NCBI RefSeq assembly: GCF_900176345.1
Contig: NZ_FWXU01000012.1
Span: 80,693 to 144,692, forward strand
Reading direction: 5' to 3'
Length of the DNA stretch: 64,000 bases
From: Rhizobium sp. RU36D
GTDB taxonomy: Bacteria; Pseudomonadota; Alphaproteobacteria; Rhizobiales; Rhizobiaceae
The position numbers and the translations under genes were made by a program. This document shows positions 1-8,204 of the stretch, piece after piece. Under the pieces are notes generated by a model. It made no database searches. It had not been told where the DNA came from and worked only from the letters and a program-made list of their open reading frames with translations. How positions within the stretch are numbered: the first letter of the stretch is position 1; each line of letters starts with the position of its first letter.

Positions 1-357
1 ACCTTCGGCTGGCGCGAACTGATGACCACCAACAGCGCCGCAGCCTTTGACTTCTATTCCCGGATGTTCGGCTGGCAGAAGGACATGTCCGTCGACATGG
101 GCTCGATGGGCGTCTACCAGACCGTCAAGCTCGGCGACACTATGATCGCCGGCATGATGGACAAGCTGCCGGAAATGCCGCGCTCTTTCTGGGGCTATTA
201 CATCAATGTCGAGGCGGCCCAGGCCGGCCTGGAACGCGTGAAGGCCGCCGGCGGCCAGGTGCTCGAAGGCCCCATGGAAGTGCCCGGACCCTCCTGGATC
301 GTGCAATGCATCGATCCGCAAGGCGCGCATTTCGCGCTGGTCGCGCCGAAGGTGTGA
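1..357 (+). CDS. VOC family protein, 5' end outside the window
   Basis: The reading frame is open from the first base (Thr-Phe-Gly-Trp-Arg-Glu-Leu-Met), so the gene starts upstream and the ATG at 22 is probably internal. The visible 118 residues form a glyoxalase/bleomycin-resistance type (VOC) module: the stretch around FDFYSRMFGW is the usual first helix and the end IDPQGAHFALVAP is the usual last strand. The Trp-Arg-Glu-Leu-Met-Thr-Thr opening is typical of the second half of two-module VOC proteins, so an N-terminal module probably lies off the window. Such proteins bind small hydrophobic or metal-chelated ligands. The substrate cannot be told. Confidence 0.8.
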   Translation, partial: TFGWRELMTTNSAAAFDFYSRMFGWQKDMSVDMGSMGVYQTVKLGDTMIAGMMDKLPEMPRSFWGYYINVEAAQAGLERVKAAGGQVLEGPMEVPGPSWIVQCIDPQGAHFALVAPKV

Positions 358-462
358 CGGGCCGTAAGACGGCATGGTCAGACCTGATCGGGGGAGGGCA
401 TCTCCGTCCCGGTCTTCTTTGATCACCCGATCTGACGCGCAGACGTGCTTGGCCGTCTGCCC

Positions 463-588
463 CTCATCCACCTTTCGGGCACCTTCTCCCCGTAAACGGG
501 GCGAAGGGATATCTGCTAGCGCCGCGACCATCCCCTCTCCCCGCCTGCGGGGAGAGGGCTAGGGTGAGGGGCGGAGCCAGAATTGAAA
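463..588. repeat. Palindromic intergenic repeat
   Basis: The gap 358-671 has no convincing gene. It contains two inverted motifs, ctccccgtaaacgggg near 486 and ccccgcctgcggggag near 539, the latter followed by agggctagggtgagggg. This arrangement of short GC-rich hairpins next to a fixed tail is typical of dispersed repeats in proteobacterial genomes. A short open frame over it (374-562) has repeat-derived, low-complexity residues and is not called. Confidence 0.6.
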
Positions 589-671
589 ACAGGTCACACT
601 GGCGGGACAGTGCTCTTATATTGCTCTCCGCACGCATGAATAATCATATCCCCGATCATGAAGCTCACTCC

Positions 672-1127
672 ATGAAACTTGCGCATATCAACCTCGTCGC
701 GCGAGATGCGCAGGCCCTGGCAGCCTTCTACATCGACGTGATGAAATGCGAATTGCTTCGCTCTCCCAGGACCCTATCCGGGGAGAAAGTCTCGCGCGGA
801 AATGGTCTTGCGGATTCCGAGATACTTTCCATCTGGCTCAAATTCCCCGGGATCGAGCATCCATTCCTGGAGATTCACCAGCACAAAGTCATCCATCCGC
901 GCGAACGGCCGCGGGTGAATGAACCAGGCTTCGGCCACCTGTCGTTTGAGGTTCACGACCTCGCACAAGCGATCTCGGACATCATCCAAGCAGGCGGCTC
1001 GCAGATAGCTGGAACCACCGATTTCGGCACGCCGGGAAAGCCACGCCTGATTGTCTATCTGCGCGATCCCGAGGGCAATGTGCTGGAGCTTGAGCAATCA
1101 GGTTCGGCGCAAGGCCTTCCGCAATAG
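672..1127 (+). CDS. VOC family protein (glyoxalase/dioxygenase superfamily)
   Basis: A 151-residue single VOC module. It starts MKLAHINLVARDAQALAAFY, the standard first beta-strand and helix, and ends with YLRDPEGNVLELEQ, the standard last strand. Candidate metal ligands are the His near residue 5, the Glu in FLEIHQH and the final Glu in LELEQ. The open frame runs further upstream to 564, but that part reads through repeat DNA, so the ATG at 672 is preferred. The ATG at 639 is a possible alternative. It could be a lyase, isomerase or dioxygenase. The sequence does not decide. Confidence 0.8.
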   Translation: MKLAHINLVARDAQALAAFYIDVMKCELLRSPRTLSGEKVSRGNGLADSEILSIWLKFPGIEHPFLEIHQHKVIHPRERPRVNEPGFGHLSFEVHDLAQAISDIIQAGGSQIAGTTDFGTPGKPRLIVYLRDPEGNVLELEQSGSAQGLPQ

Positions 1128-1189
1128 CAATATGGGGCAGAGCAGGGCGCAGATGGCCTCCACCAGCCTTTGTCACGCCTTGCAGCCAG

Positions 1190-1414
1190 TTACTTCGCCT
1201 TGGCTGGAGCGCGCTTGGTCTTCTTCGGCGCCGCGGCTTCGCCGCCGCCTTCGGCCTCGCGCAAAAGACGCAGCGCCTTCAGCTTTTCGGTCTTGTTGTC
1301 CCGTGCGTTGGCTTCGGCCTCAATGATGGCGCGTGCCGTCTGGTCGGTTGCAGCCGCCTTGTCGCGGGCATTGACCTTTTCGGGCTTGAAGAATTTGTCT
1401 TTGGTCGCAGTCAT
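1190..1414 (-). CDS. Small basic protein of unknown function
   Basis: A 74-residue protein beginning MTATKDKFFKPEKVNARDKA. The first half is charged and predicted helical, and the last 20 residues are a Lys/Ala/Pro-rich tail (APKKTKRAPAKAK) suggestive of nucleic-acid binding. The ATG at 1414 follows a GGAGGGT ribosome-binding site, which favours it over the longer frame starting at 1492. It lies 137 bases downstream of rpsU on the same strand and might share a transcript. No function is recognised. Confidence 0.6.
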   Translation of the reverse strand: MTATKDKFFKPEKVNARDKAAATDQTARAIIEAEANARDNKTEKLKALRLLREAEGGGEAAAPKKTKRAPAKAK

Positions 1415-1551
1415 GAAAAACCCTCCGGTATTGAAATGCGTCGGGTACGCTTCAGCGGCGTCGCACCCGGGCGGGTGCAGATGCGGCGACACCGGGTGCC
1501 ACCGCTTGTCAGTGCTGGGTCCGGACAGGCCGGACCCGGAACGGCTGACGA

Positions 1552-1806
1552 TCAGCGGGCGCCAGCGCCAGCAGCGCGCATCGGCGCCTTCTTCGGCGCG
1601 GGAAGCAGGCCTTCGCGCTGCATCTTCTTGCGGGCGAGCTTGCGGTAGCGGCGAACCGCTTCGGCCTTTTCGCGCGCGCGCTTTTCCGAGGGCTTTTCAT
1701 AGGCGCTGCGCGCCTTCATTTCCCGGAATACGCCTTCGCGCTGCATCTTCTTCTTGAGCACGCGGAGCGCCTGCTCCACATTGTTGTCACGGACTAGAAC
1801 CTGCAA
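1552..1806 (-). CDS. rpsU: 30S ribosomal protein S21 (bS21), TTG start
   Basis: An 84-residue S21, a small-subunit protein near the anti-Shine-Dalgarno region that helps initiation. The core [20 protein letters not shown], then [24 protein letters not shown], matches the alphaproteobacterial form. No ATG lies at the right place: a TTG at 1806, preceded by GGAAGGG with seven bases of spacing, gives exactly the family N-terminus (Met-Gln-Val-Leu-Val). The C-terminus carries an extension of about 15 residues ([18 protein letters not shown]) beyond the usual end. It stands alone next to a cold-shock gene, a common rhizobial arrangement. Confidence 0.95.
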   Translation of the reverse strand: MQVLVRDNNVEQALRVLKKKMQREGVFREMKARSAYEKPSEKRAREKAEAVRRYRKLARKKMQREGLLPAPKKAPMRAAGAGAR

Positions 1807-2032
1807 TTCAATTCCCTTCCGGCAGCCTTGGGGCCGCCCTGATGCTGATGGTTGATCAATGAAGCCTGTTTGAATGTCCGCTTCTCGGGAAGCAACGGAC
1901 CGCAACGACTGCCAAACGGGCAGCGGCTCGTGAAAAACAGGGTCGATTCCGACCCTTGAACGCTTTCTAACATGCCAAGCCGCCGAACATAACCCCCAAT
2001 TGTGTCAGGGAGTTTCATGGCGACCGGCAAAA

Positions 2033-2060
2033 AACAAAAAGGCCGGGCATAACCCGACCT
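2033..2060 (-). terminator. Rho-independent terminator of the cold-shock gene
   Basis: Read on the minus strand, AGGTCGGG and CCCGGCCT form an eight-pair stem (one G-U) around a TTAT loop, followed directly by TTTTTG. It lies about 60 bases past the cold-shock stop codon. The rest of the 1807-2122 gap presumably carries the rpsU promoter. No clear consensus was seen there. Confidence 0.75.
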
Positions 2061-2122
2061 CTTCCCGTCACTCAGCCCTCAAGCCGCCAGTACATCCGTG
2101 GTCGGCAAGGGCGAATGACAAA

Positions 2123-2332
2123 TCATGCTGCGCGCAGGTTGTCGGCCGAGCTCTTGCCCGAACGCTTGTCCTGAACGATGTCGTAGCTGATCTTCTGGCC
2201 TTCAACGAGCTGGCGCATGCCAGCGCGCTCGACAGCCGAGATGTGTACGAATACGTCGGTGTTGCCCTGGTCAGGCTGAATGAAGCCGAAGCCCTTGGTG
2301 CTGTTGAACCACTTTACGGTGCCAGTATGCAT
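2123..2332 (-). CDS. Cold-shock protein (CspA family)
   Basis: A 69-residue single cold-shock domain, the full family length. RNP1 is at residues 13-18 (KGFGFI) and RNP2 at 27-31 (VFVHI), the aromatic surfaces that bind single-stranded RNA or DNA. Such proteins melt RNA secondary structure in the cold or in stationary phase. The start [10 protein letters not shown] is canonical. A terminator follows at 2033-2060, so it is monocistronic. Rhizobia carry several paralogues, so no specific csp number is given. Confidence 0.95.
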   Translation of the reverse strand: MHTGTVKWFNSTKGFGFIQPDQGNTDVFVHISAVERAGMRQLVEGQKISYDIVQDKRSGKSSADNLRAA

Positions 2333-2615
2333 AACGATTTCCTTTCAATCGTTTGGTTGGCCGGGGAGATATTCGTCCGGCTGGATCGATGTTGAGAGGA
2401 AATCTGACCGTGCGCCGTAGCGCGTAGACGGAGGTCACAAGCAATCTTCGATGCCGCATACATAGTCCTTTTGACGGAATATGCAAGGAAACGCGCCGGC
2501 ATTTCGGACGGATAACGTTGACATTTTAGCCTAACACACTGATTTAAAAGAAATTCGGTCCGGCATAATATTTTTCGGCTTGGACGTCCGCCGACGGGCT
2601 TAAGAGGTCATGCCC
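2333..2615. other. Non-coding leader and promoter region of the cold-shock gene
   Basis: This 283-base gap separates the cold-shock gene from the PACE gene, both on the minus strand. An AT-rich stretch lies near 2520-2575. Long structured 5' leaders are usual for csp genes, and the spacing here is compatible with one. Small open frames over 2271-2502 read through it but lack coding character. Confidence 0.4.
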
Positions 2616-3041
2616 TCATGCTTCGGCGCGGGCGGAGGCCGGCAAGCCGAATATCTTGTCGAACGTCAAGTTGAAGACATAGGTGTAGACCAGGAAGTAG
2701 AACAGCAGCCCGAGATTCGTCAGGAAGGCCTGGATCAGCGGCATGCCGAGAATCAACGCCAGCACCGGTGTCAGCACGATCACCAGCCCGCCCTCGAACA
2801 GAATGGCGTGAACGATCCGGCGCAGCACCGAGCGCCCCTTGACCGGATTGCCCGCCTCCCACTTCTCGAAAGCCGTGGTGAAGATGAAATTCCAGCCCAT
2901 GGCAACGGCTGAGGATACCACCGCCGCAGCACCCGACTCGACCGCCGGATAGCCCAGCAGCGAAAAGATCATGCTGCTGAACAGGATGGCGAGCCCTTCA
3001 TAGAGGCTGACATAGACAATGCGACGCATGACGGGAGACAT
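2616..3041 (-). CDS. PACE-family multidrug/biguanide efflux transporter (AceI-like)
   Basis: A 141-residue membrane protein with two bacterial transmembrane pair units. The first is around residues 5-60 (RRIVYVSLYEGLAILFSSMI) and the second around 75-135 (RRIVHAILFEGGLVIVLTPV). Each begins Arg-Arg-Ile-Val and carries an acidic Glu in helix 1, which in AceI is the proton-coupling residue. Four transmembrane helices and this length fit the Proteobacterial Antimicrobial Compound Efflux family, whose known substrates include chlorhexidine and short-chain diamines. The ATG at 3041 has GAGAGG upstream at good spacing. Substrate is not predictable. Confidence 0.85.
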   Translation of the reverse strand: MSPVMRRIVYVSLYEGLAILFSSMIFSLLGYPAVESGAAAVVSSAVAMGWNFIFTTAFEKWEAGNPVKGRSVLRRIVHAILFEGGLVIVLTPVLALILGMPLIQAFLTNLGLLFYFLVYTYVFNLTFDKIFGLPASARAEA

Positions 3042-3097
3042 GGGCGGTAACCTCTCTCGGATGGTCAGCGACCATAATCCAGCATCCGCGTCGCGAA

Positions 3098-3209
3098 TAG
3101 GGCATGTCGCGCAACAGTGTGCAGCGTTCTTGCGATGACGCCATGCGGAAAAAGCGATGGATCAAGGCGTGCAACGCGAATCTGACAGATCGCGACAGGC
3201 CTTGATCGC
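3098..3209 (+). repeat. Dispersed repeat, copy A (upstream of the chemoreceptor)
   Basis: About 110 bp that shares order and much sequence with 5547-5654: GCATGTCGCGCAA, then a GTGTGC..CG block, TTGCGATGACG, GAATCTGA.AGATCGCGAC and an inverted end. This copy is diverged from the one downstream. The remaining bases of the 3042-3356 gap hold the chemoreceptor promoter region. An open frame at 3157-3354 merely reads through it. Confidence 0.7.
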
Positions 3210-3356
3210 CTCATTCAGAGCCGCCATCCGCCATCGCTCACCCCTGGCCCGATTGGCATTTATCAATTGCAGGGGAAATATGCAGCAACCCAGGGATTTA
3301 ACCAAATATTCTAAAATAAGGAGGACTTTAAATAAAACCCGACAGGAACCCTAACC

Positions 3357-5489
3357 ATGCGCGCTCTTTCAAACATGAAAATCTCGTATCGCATCTTCCT
3401 CCTGGCAAGCATTGCCTTCCTCGGGCTGGCGGTCAACGCCGGCATCTTCATGGTGCAGCGATCGCTGGATGCAGACTATCGCCAAAAGACCGAGCGTTTC
3501 GCCGAACTCAGCCGCGAAATGGCCGGCTTCCGCACCGATCTCCTGGAAAACCGGCGGCGGGAAAAGGATTTCCTGCTGCGCAAGGACGAGCAATCGCAAC
3601 AAGCCTTTGACAAGGCGGCTGATCAGGCAAACCAGGCCCTGTCGCGGCTGGCAAATGGGGTTGATCCTGACATGCGCGATGCGGTCGCGTCGATTGCGGT
3701 TGGCTACAAGACCTATGTGGATGCCACCCACGGCCTTTTTGAAAAAAACCGCGATCTCGGGCTGACCCCTGACCAGGGCTTGGAAGGCGCGATGCGGAAG
3801 GCGGTGCACAACATCGAAGCCGTGGTGAAGTCGGTGGAGGCGCGCGATCTCCTGATCAGCGTGTTGACGTTGCGCCGCCACGAGAAGGACTTCATCCTGC
3901 GGCGCGATCCCAAATATATCGGGCAGCACGCCACGGAAGCGGAAAAACTTCTTTCGATCGCCCAGGAGCAACTCGCGGCCGAACAGATGGCGACCGTCAA
4001 GGCCAGCCTTGATGCCTATGCCCAGGCCTTTGCCCGCTATGCGGCCGTGGTTGTCGAGGAAGAGGCCCTGCGCCAGGCGGCGTCCGGCACCTTCAGCGAA
4101 CTCGACCCGCTGGTGGTCGACGCCACCAAGCGGCTGGATGAGGCAAGGCTCGCGACCCGGGCGGAAGGCGATGCCGCCGCAGCCCGCAACATGAACATGG
4201 TCATCCTTGCCGGCTCGCTGACAGCAGTTCTTCTCGCACTTGCCGTCTTCGTCATCGGCCGGTCGATCTCCCGGCCGATCATCGGCATCACCGCGGCCAT
4301 GCGCCGGCTCTCCGGAGGCGATGCCGATTTCGAGGTTCAGGGCGTCGAACGCCGCGACGAAATTGGCGACATGGCCTCGGCCCTGGAGGTGTTCCGCCAA
4401 GCGGCCCTCACCAATATCAGGCTGGAGCGGGAGGCCGCCGAGGCGCGCAGCCGCGCTGAGGCCGATCGCATTCGCATGCAACAGGAGGCGGAGGCCGCGG
4501 CGCAGCAACGGCTGATCGAGGCGACCTCTGCGCTGGCCGAGGGGCTGTCGCGGCTCGCCGCCGGCGATCTCGCCTTCGAACTGCCGCTGCCCTTCTCCCC
4601 GGATTTCGAACAGTTGCGCCATGACCTCAACCAGGCGGTCCGGCAACTCGGCAATGTCATGCGCGACATCAGCGAATCCGCCTCGATCATCGATGGCGGC
4701 AGCGCCGAGGTCAGTTCCAGCGCCGGGGATCTGGCCCAGCGCACCGAGCGCCAGGCGGCAGCTCTGGAGCAGACCGCCGCGGCCCTCGATGAAATCACCG
4801 TCAATGTCGCCAATGCCTCCAAACGCGCCGAGGAAGCCCGCAATGTGGCCCAGCAGGCGACCAGCAGCGCTGTCCGCTCCGCCCAGGTGGTGTCGTCGGC
4901 GGTCGATGCCATGCAGCGTATTGAAGATTCCTCCAGCCAGATTTCCAGCATCATCGGCGTCATCGACGAGATTGCCTTCCAGACCAACCTCCTGGCCCTC
5001 AATGCCGGCGTCGAAGCGGCCCGGGCAGGGGAGGCGGGCAAGGGATTTGCCGTCGTGGCGCAGGAGGTGCGCGAACTCGCCCAGCGCTCGGCCAATGCGG
5101 CGCGGGAGATCAAGGGATTGATCCGCAATTCCGGCGAACAGGTTCAGGGCGGGGTAAAGCTCGTGCGCGACACCGGCGATGCCCTGCGCGGCATTGGCGA
5201 TCTCGTGGCGTCAATCAATCGACACATGGATGCGATCGCCACCGCCTCGCGGGAACAGTCCACCGGCCTGGCCGAGGTCAACGCCGCCGTCAATCAGATG
5301 GACCAGGTGACCCAGCGCAACGCGGCCATGGTGGAAGAGGCGAGTGCGGCCAGCGCCACCCTGGCAAACGAGGCAAATCGCCTGCGGCTGTTGATTTCGG
5401 CCTTCCGGCTGGAAGGCGACAAACAATCCGGCGCTCGTGCGACGGCAAGGCCATCCGGCTCTGTGCCTGCGACATCCAGGGCCGCCTGA
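3357..5489 (+). CDS. Methyl-accepting chemotaxis protein with HBM-type sensor domain
   Basis: A 710-residue transmembrane chemoreceptor. A short cytoplasmic start is followed by helix TM1 (about residues 10-30). A periplasmic helical sensor of about 240 residues contains two related motifs, [13 protein letters not shown] and [17 protein letters not shown], the hallmark of the helical bimodular (HBM) domain. TM2 (about 279-301) leads to HAMP, a second HAMP-like segment with a Gln/Ala-rich helix, and the signalling coiled coil. The hairpin tip [35 protein letters not shown] is essentially canonical. No C-terminal CheR/CheB pentapeptide is seen. HBM receptors of other bacteria bind organic acids; the ligand here is unknown. 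Direct copies of one repeat flank the gene. Confidence 0.93.
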   Translation: MRALSNMKISYRIFLLASIAFLGLAVNAGIFMVQRSLDADYRQKTERFAELSREMAGFRTDLLENRRREKDFLLRKDEQSQQAFDKAADQANQALSRLANGVDPDMRDAVASIAVGYKTYVDATHGLFEKNRDLGLTPDQGLEGAMRKAVHNIEAVVKSVEARDLLISVLTLRRHEKDFILRRDPKYIGQHATEAEKLLSIAQEQLAAEQMATVKASLDAYAQAFARYAAVVVEEEALRQAASGTFSELDPLVVDATKRLDEARLATRAEGDAAAARNMNMVILAGSLTAVLLALAVFVIGRSISRPIIGITAAMRRLSGGDADFEVQGVERRDEIGDMASALEVFRQAALTNIRLEREAAEARSRAEADRIRMQQEAEAAAQQRLIEATSALAEGLSRLAAGDLAFELPLPFSPDFEQLRHDLNQAVRQLGNVMRDISESASIIDGGSAEVSSSAGDLAQRTERQAAALEQTAAALDEITVNVANASKRAEEARNVAQQATSSAVRSAQVVSSAVDAMQRIEDSSSQISSIIGVIDEIAFQTNLLALNAGVEAARAGEAGKGFAVVAQEVRELAQRSANAAREIKGLIRNSGEQVQGGVKLVRDTGDALRGIGDLVASINRHMDAIATASREQSTGLAEVNAAVNQMDQVTQRNAAMVEEASAASATLANEANRLRLLISAFRLEGDKQSGARATARPSGSVPATSRAA

Positions 5490-5506
5490 CCGGTGGGTGG
5501 CGGTCT

Positions 5507-5524
5507 GGCCTGGCTTGCCAGGCC
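5507..5524. repeat. Perfect short palindrome after the chemoreceptor gene
   Basis: GGCCTGGC-TT-GCCAGGCC is a perfect eight-pair hairpin 18 bases past the stop codon. No T-run follows at once, so it is only a possible RNA 3'-end hairpin. Confidence 0.45.
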
Positions 5525-5546
5525 GTCATCCCCGCTTTTCTTGCTG

Positions 5547-5654
5547 CTAAAGCATGTCGCGCAAAAGTGTGCCGCGGTTTTGCGATAACGACATGCTCAA
5601 AAACAAAGGACTAAAGCGAGGAAAGCGAATCTGAAAGATCGCGACGCGCTTTAG
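5547..5654 (+). repeat. Dispersed repeat, copy B (downstream of the chemoreceptor)
   Basis: About 108 bp starting GCTAAAGCATGTCGCGCAA and ending GATCGCGACGCGCTTTAG. CTAAAGCG and CGCTTTAG near the right end are complementary, and TGTCGCGCAAAA resembles the complement of later parts, so the element can fold. It is in the same orientation as the copy at 3098-3209. I recall this sequence type as frequent between rhizobial genes, but I cannot name the family securely. Confidence 0.75.
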
Positions 5655-5669
5655 CCGCTGGTCAGTGCG

Positions 5670-5978
5670 TCACAGCCCAACGGCCTTGCGCAGCGCTTCG
5701 TTCATGCGGGACTGCCAGCCGTCCCCGGTCGCCTTGAACCGGTCGATCACCTCGGCATCCAGCCGGATGCTGATCGCCCGCTTGGGATTATCCGATTTCG
5801 GCCGGCCCGCCAGCTTCTTCTCGATTGCCGCGGCAAGATCGGGAAACACCTCGCGAAACGGCCGCAGTTCCGCAATCTGCTCGTCGGTCAGTTCGGGATT
5901 GTCGCTGACTTCGTCCCAGTCCTCGCGGCTATATCCGCGACCGTCCTCGAAACCCTTCACGGTCTTGCCTGCCTTCAT
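5670..5978 (-). CDS. brnA: BrnA-type antitoxin
   Basis: A 102-residue protein. The C-terminal half (NPKRAISIRLDAEVIDRFKATGDGWQSRMNEALRKAV) is a ribbon-helix-helix DNA-binding domain of the BrnA type. The N-terminal acidic helices (around SREDWDEVSDNPELTDEQIAEL) would wrap the toxin. BrnA neutralises BrnT and represses the operon with it. Its ATG overlaps the BrnT stop by four bases (ATGA at 5975-5978), so the two are translationally coupled, toxin gene first, as in known brnTA loci. The operator candidate is at 6226-6243. Confidence 0.9.
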   Translation of the reverse strand: MKAGKTVKGFEDGRGYSREDWDEVSDNPELTDEQIAELRPFREVFPDLAAAIEKKLAGRPKSDNPKRAISIRLDAEVIDRFKATGDGWQSRMNEALRKAVGL

Positions 5979-6223
5979 CGCGCGCTTCTCCTTTCACGGA
6001 TATTGGCCGGACGCATCGAGATGATCGATATGCCTTCACTGCCAAGCTTCAGGAATATCACCGACAAGGTGCCGTCCTTGAGCCGGCCGATGGCCTGCAG
6101 TCGACCTGCCTTTGCGGGACGTATCGAGGCCGACAGGAAATAATCAAGCGTCAGGTCGGCAAAATCGAGCCCGTGCTTGTCAATATTAGCCCGCCGCTTG
6201 CGCTCGTCCCAAACGATTTCCAT
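5975..6223 (-). CDS. brnT: BrnT-type ribonuclease toxin
   Basis: An 82-residue protein of the BrnT family, a RelE-fold ribonuclease that inhibits growth by cleaving RNA. The N-terminus MEIVWDERKRRANIDKHGLDF matches the family signature of Trp-Asp, Lys/Arg-rich helix, Asn and Lys-His-Gly. The middle GRLQAIGRLKDGTLSVIFLK and the end ISMRPANIRERR match the expected strands and the basic end. The ATG at 6223 lies two bases from an 18-bp perfect palindrome, so the leader is very short. The intact pair suggests an active module. Confidence 0.9.
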   Translation of the reverse strand: MEIVWDERKRRANIDKHGLDFADLTLDYFLSASIRPAKAGRLQAIGRLKDGTLSVIFLKLGSEGISIISMRPANIRERRSAR

Positions 6224-6225
6224 TA

Positions 6226-6243
6226 TTTTTGTATATACAAAAA
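6226..6243. promoter_or_regulatory. Palindromic operator of brnTA
   Basis: TTTTTGTATATACAAAAA is a perfect 18-bp palindrome just upstream of the brnT ATG. Ribbon-helix-helix antitoxins bind such inverted repeats, so this is the likely site for BrnA or BrnTA autorepression. It is an AT-rich island in GC-rich DNA and probably overlaps the promoter. Confidence 0.75.
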
Positions 6244-6350
6244 CAATCGTTCACGCAAGCAGGCCAGGCGGCGGCATCGCCGCCGCCCTCAGGCTGCTGA
6301 CAAACGCTCATTCCAGGTCATTCGACGTTGGTTTTGACCGAAAACCTCGC

Positions 6351-6464
6351 CGTCATCCCGGCCCCCGAACCGGGATCCAGTGCAATCAAGTCCTTGATTG
6401 CGAAAGACTCTTTTCACGGCGCAGACGCGCCGTGGCTGGATTCCGGCCTTCGCCGGAATGACGG
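6351..6464. repeat. Palindromic intergenic repeat with GTCATCCCGG ends, copy 1
   Basis: The left end CGTCATCCCGGCCCCCGAAC and the right end CCTTCGCCGGAATGACG are roughly inverted. Between them are CCGGGATCCAG and CTGGATTCCGG in inverted order, and an inner GCAATCAAG..CTTGATTGC hairpin. It fills most of the 6244-6539 gap between brnTA and the flavin oxidoreductase, together with shorter hairpins. A second copy is at 11430-11542 and a worn one at 56232-56346. Confidence 0.75.
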
Positions 6465-6539
6465 ACGAATAGGGTCTCGCCGAACACCGATCTTTGTCAT
6501 CAAGCTGGGCGGCGGCATCGCTGCCGCCGCCCTTTGTCG

Positions 6540-7661
6540 TTACACCAGTTCGCGCAGTGCTGCGGCGTTGAAGTCCTTGAGTTCGGACTGCCGCCCTTCG
6601 CGGATCTTGGCCACCCATTGCGGGTCGTTCAGGATCGCCCGGCCAACGGCGATCAGGTCGAATTCGCCGCGCTCCATGCGCGTCACGAGCTTGTCGATGT
6701 CCTGCGCCTGGGAACCCTGGCCGGCGAAGGCGCCGAGGAATTCGCCCGACAGGCCAACCGAACCGACGCTGATGGTCGCTGCACCCGTCAGCTTCTTCGC
6801 CCAGCCGGCAAAGTTCAGGCCTTCCTCTCCGTCGATCTCCGGAAATTCCGGTTCCCAGAAACGGCGCTGCGAGCAATGCAGGATATCCACGCCGGCCTCG
6901 ACCAGCGGCACGAGCCAGGCGCTCATCTCATCCGGCGTCGTTGCCAGGCGGGCGCTGTAATCCTGCTGCTTCCACTGGCTGAGCCGCAGCATCACCGGGA
7001 AGTCAGGCCCGACGGCCGCACGGGTTGCCTTGACCACCTCGACTGCAAAACGGCTGCGTTCGGCAATCGTCGCGCCGCCCCAGCGGTCGTCGCGCAGATT
7101 GGTGCCGGACCAGAAGAACTGGTCGATCAGATAGCCATGGGCGCCGTGGATCTCGAAGGTGTCGAAGCCCAGGCGCTTGGCATCGGCGGCGGCCTTGCCG
7201 AAGGCGGCGATGGTGTCGGCGATGTCGCTGTCGCTCATCACCTTGCCGCGCGGCTTGCCCGGCGCTTCCAGGCCCGATGGGCTTTCGATGTCCTCGATCG
7301 GCGGCGCCCAGTCCTTGGAAGCGGTGGTGGAGCCGGTATGCCAGATCTGCGGCCCCATGCGCCCGCCGGCCGCATGCACGGCGGTGATCACGTCGCTCCA
7401 GCCGGCAAGCGCCTTTTCGCCGTGGAAGAAGGGGATGCCGGGCAGGTTGCGCGACGCCGGCCGGTCGATGACCGTACCTTCCGAAAGGATCAGCCCGACA
7501 TCGGCTTCGGCCCTGCGGCGATAATAATCCACCTGCGCCTGCCCGACGATGCCATCGGTGGCAAAGGCGCGCGTCATAGGCGCCATGACGATGCGGTTCT
7601 TGAGGTGGAGCGATTTGAGGCTGAAGGGCTGAAACAGTACATCGGTATTGCGCGAGGTCAT
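6540..7661 (-). CDS. NADH:flavin oxidoreductase, Old Yellow Enzyme family
   Basis: A 373-residue FMN-dependent TIM-barrel ene-reductase, near full family length. Visible marks are the N-terminal LFQPFSLKSLHLKNRIVMAPMTR strand, the FMN/substrate motif EIHGAHGYLIDQF (catalytic His-x-x-His) followed by SGTNLRDDRWGG, and the phosphate-binding end ISVGSVGL plus DLIAVGRAILNDPQW. Such enzymes reduce activated C=C bonds of enones or nitro compounds with NAD(P)H. It is divergent from an HxlR regulator across a 97-bp promoter region, the usual arrangement for an electrophile-inducible reductase. The true substrate is unknown. Confidence 0.92.
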   Translation of the reverse strand: MTSRNTDVLFQPFSLKSLHLKNRIVMAPMTRAFATDGIVGQAQVDYYRRRAEADVGLILSEGTVIDRPASRNLPGIPFFHGEKALAGWSDVITAVHAAGGRMGPQIWHTGSTTASKDWAPPIEDIESPSGLEAPGKPRGKVMSDSDIADTIAAFGKAAADAKRLGFDTFEIHGAHGYLIDQFFWSGTNLRDDRWGGATIAERSRFAVEVVKATRAAVGPDFPVMLRLSQWKQQDYSARLATTPDEMSAWLVPLVEAGVDILHCSQRRFWEPEFPEIDGEEGLNFAGWAKKLTGAATISVGSVGLSGEFLGAFAGQGSQAQDIDKLVTRMERGEFDLIAVGRAILNDPQWVAKIREGRQSELKDFNAAALRELV

Positions 7662-7758
7662 GCGAGAGTTCCTGTTGATCTTGCGCCTTAGGTATAAAAA
7701 ATATATCTAGTGTCAAGAAGGTACTGAAAATACACCAGGTAGCCTGGAGGAAACCTGC
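7662..7758. promoter_or_regulatory. Shared divergent promoter region, OYE / hxlR
   Basis: The 97-bp gap contains an AT-rich stretch (around 7693-7712, TATAAAAAATATATC) and the partly repeated AGGTA elements at about 7690, 7720 and 7738. These are candidates for the two promoters and an HxlR operator. GGAGG at 7747-7751 serves the hxlR start. Confidence 0.45.
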
Positions 7759-8166
7759 ATGGACACACTCACCCGCAAGATCGACCAGCGCCCGGCGCCA
7801 AAGACCTGCCAGCAGCCGTTCAACGTCAATTGCCCCAGCCGCCTGCTGTTCGACCAGATCGCCGACAAATGGTCGATGATGGTGCTGAAGGTGCTGGAGG
7901 AGGAGCCGCTTCGCTTCAACGCGGTGAAGCGGCTATTGGAAGGTGTCACCCAGAAGGCCCTGACCCAATGCTTGCGCAAACTGGAACGCAACGGCCTCAT
8001 CGAACGCCGCGTGCTGAACACCTCACCCGTGGCGGTGGAATACGCCATGACCCCGCTCGGCCACACCTTGCTGGTGCCCTTCAAGGCGCTTTATGGCTGG
8101 ACAGTGCAGTATCAGGCCGACGTGGACCAGGCTCGGGCGGCGTTTGATGCGCGGAATGGCGGGTAA
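7759..8166 (+). CDS. HxlR-family transcriptional regulator
   Basis: A 135-residue winged-helix protein. The core CPSRLLFDQIADKWSMMVLKVLEEEPLRFNAVKRLLEGVTQKALTQCLRKLERNGLIERRV is the HxlR/YodB signature. Recognition helix is VTQKALTQCLRKLE and the wing ends VEYAMTPLG. The N-terminal Cys residues (about 15 and 22) could sense electrophiles, as in YodB-type members. It is divergent from the Old Yellow Enzyme gene and so is its probable regulator. The start has a strong GGAGGA site. Confidence 0.9.
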   Translation: MDTLTRKIDQRPAPKTCQQPFNVNCPSRLLFDQIADKWSMMVLKVLEEEPLRFNAVKRLLEGVTQKALTQCLRKLERNGLIERRVLNTSPVAVEYAMTPLGHTLLVPFKALYGWTVQYQADVDQARAAFDARNGG

Positions 8167-8204
8167 CGTAATAAAGGCTTGATATATTAGGCGTCTTAGC
8201 AAGA

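Noticed and set aside
374..562. Short open frame in the first gap
   Set aside because: It reads through palindromic repeat DNA and has no ribosome-binding site.
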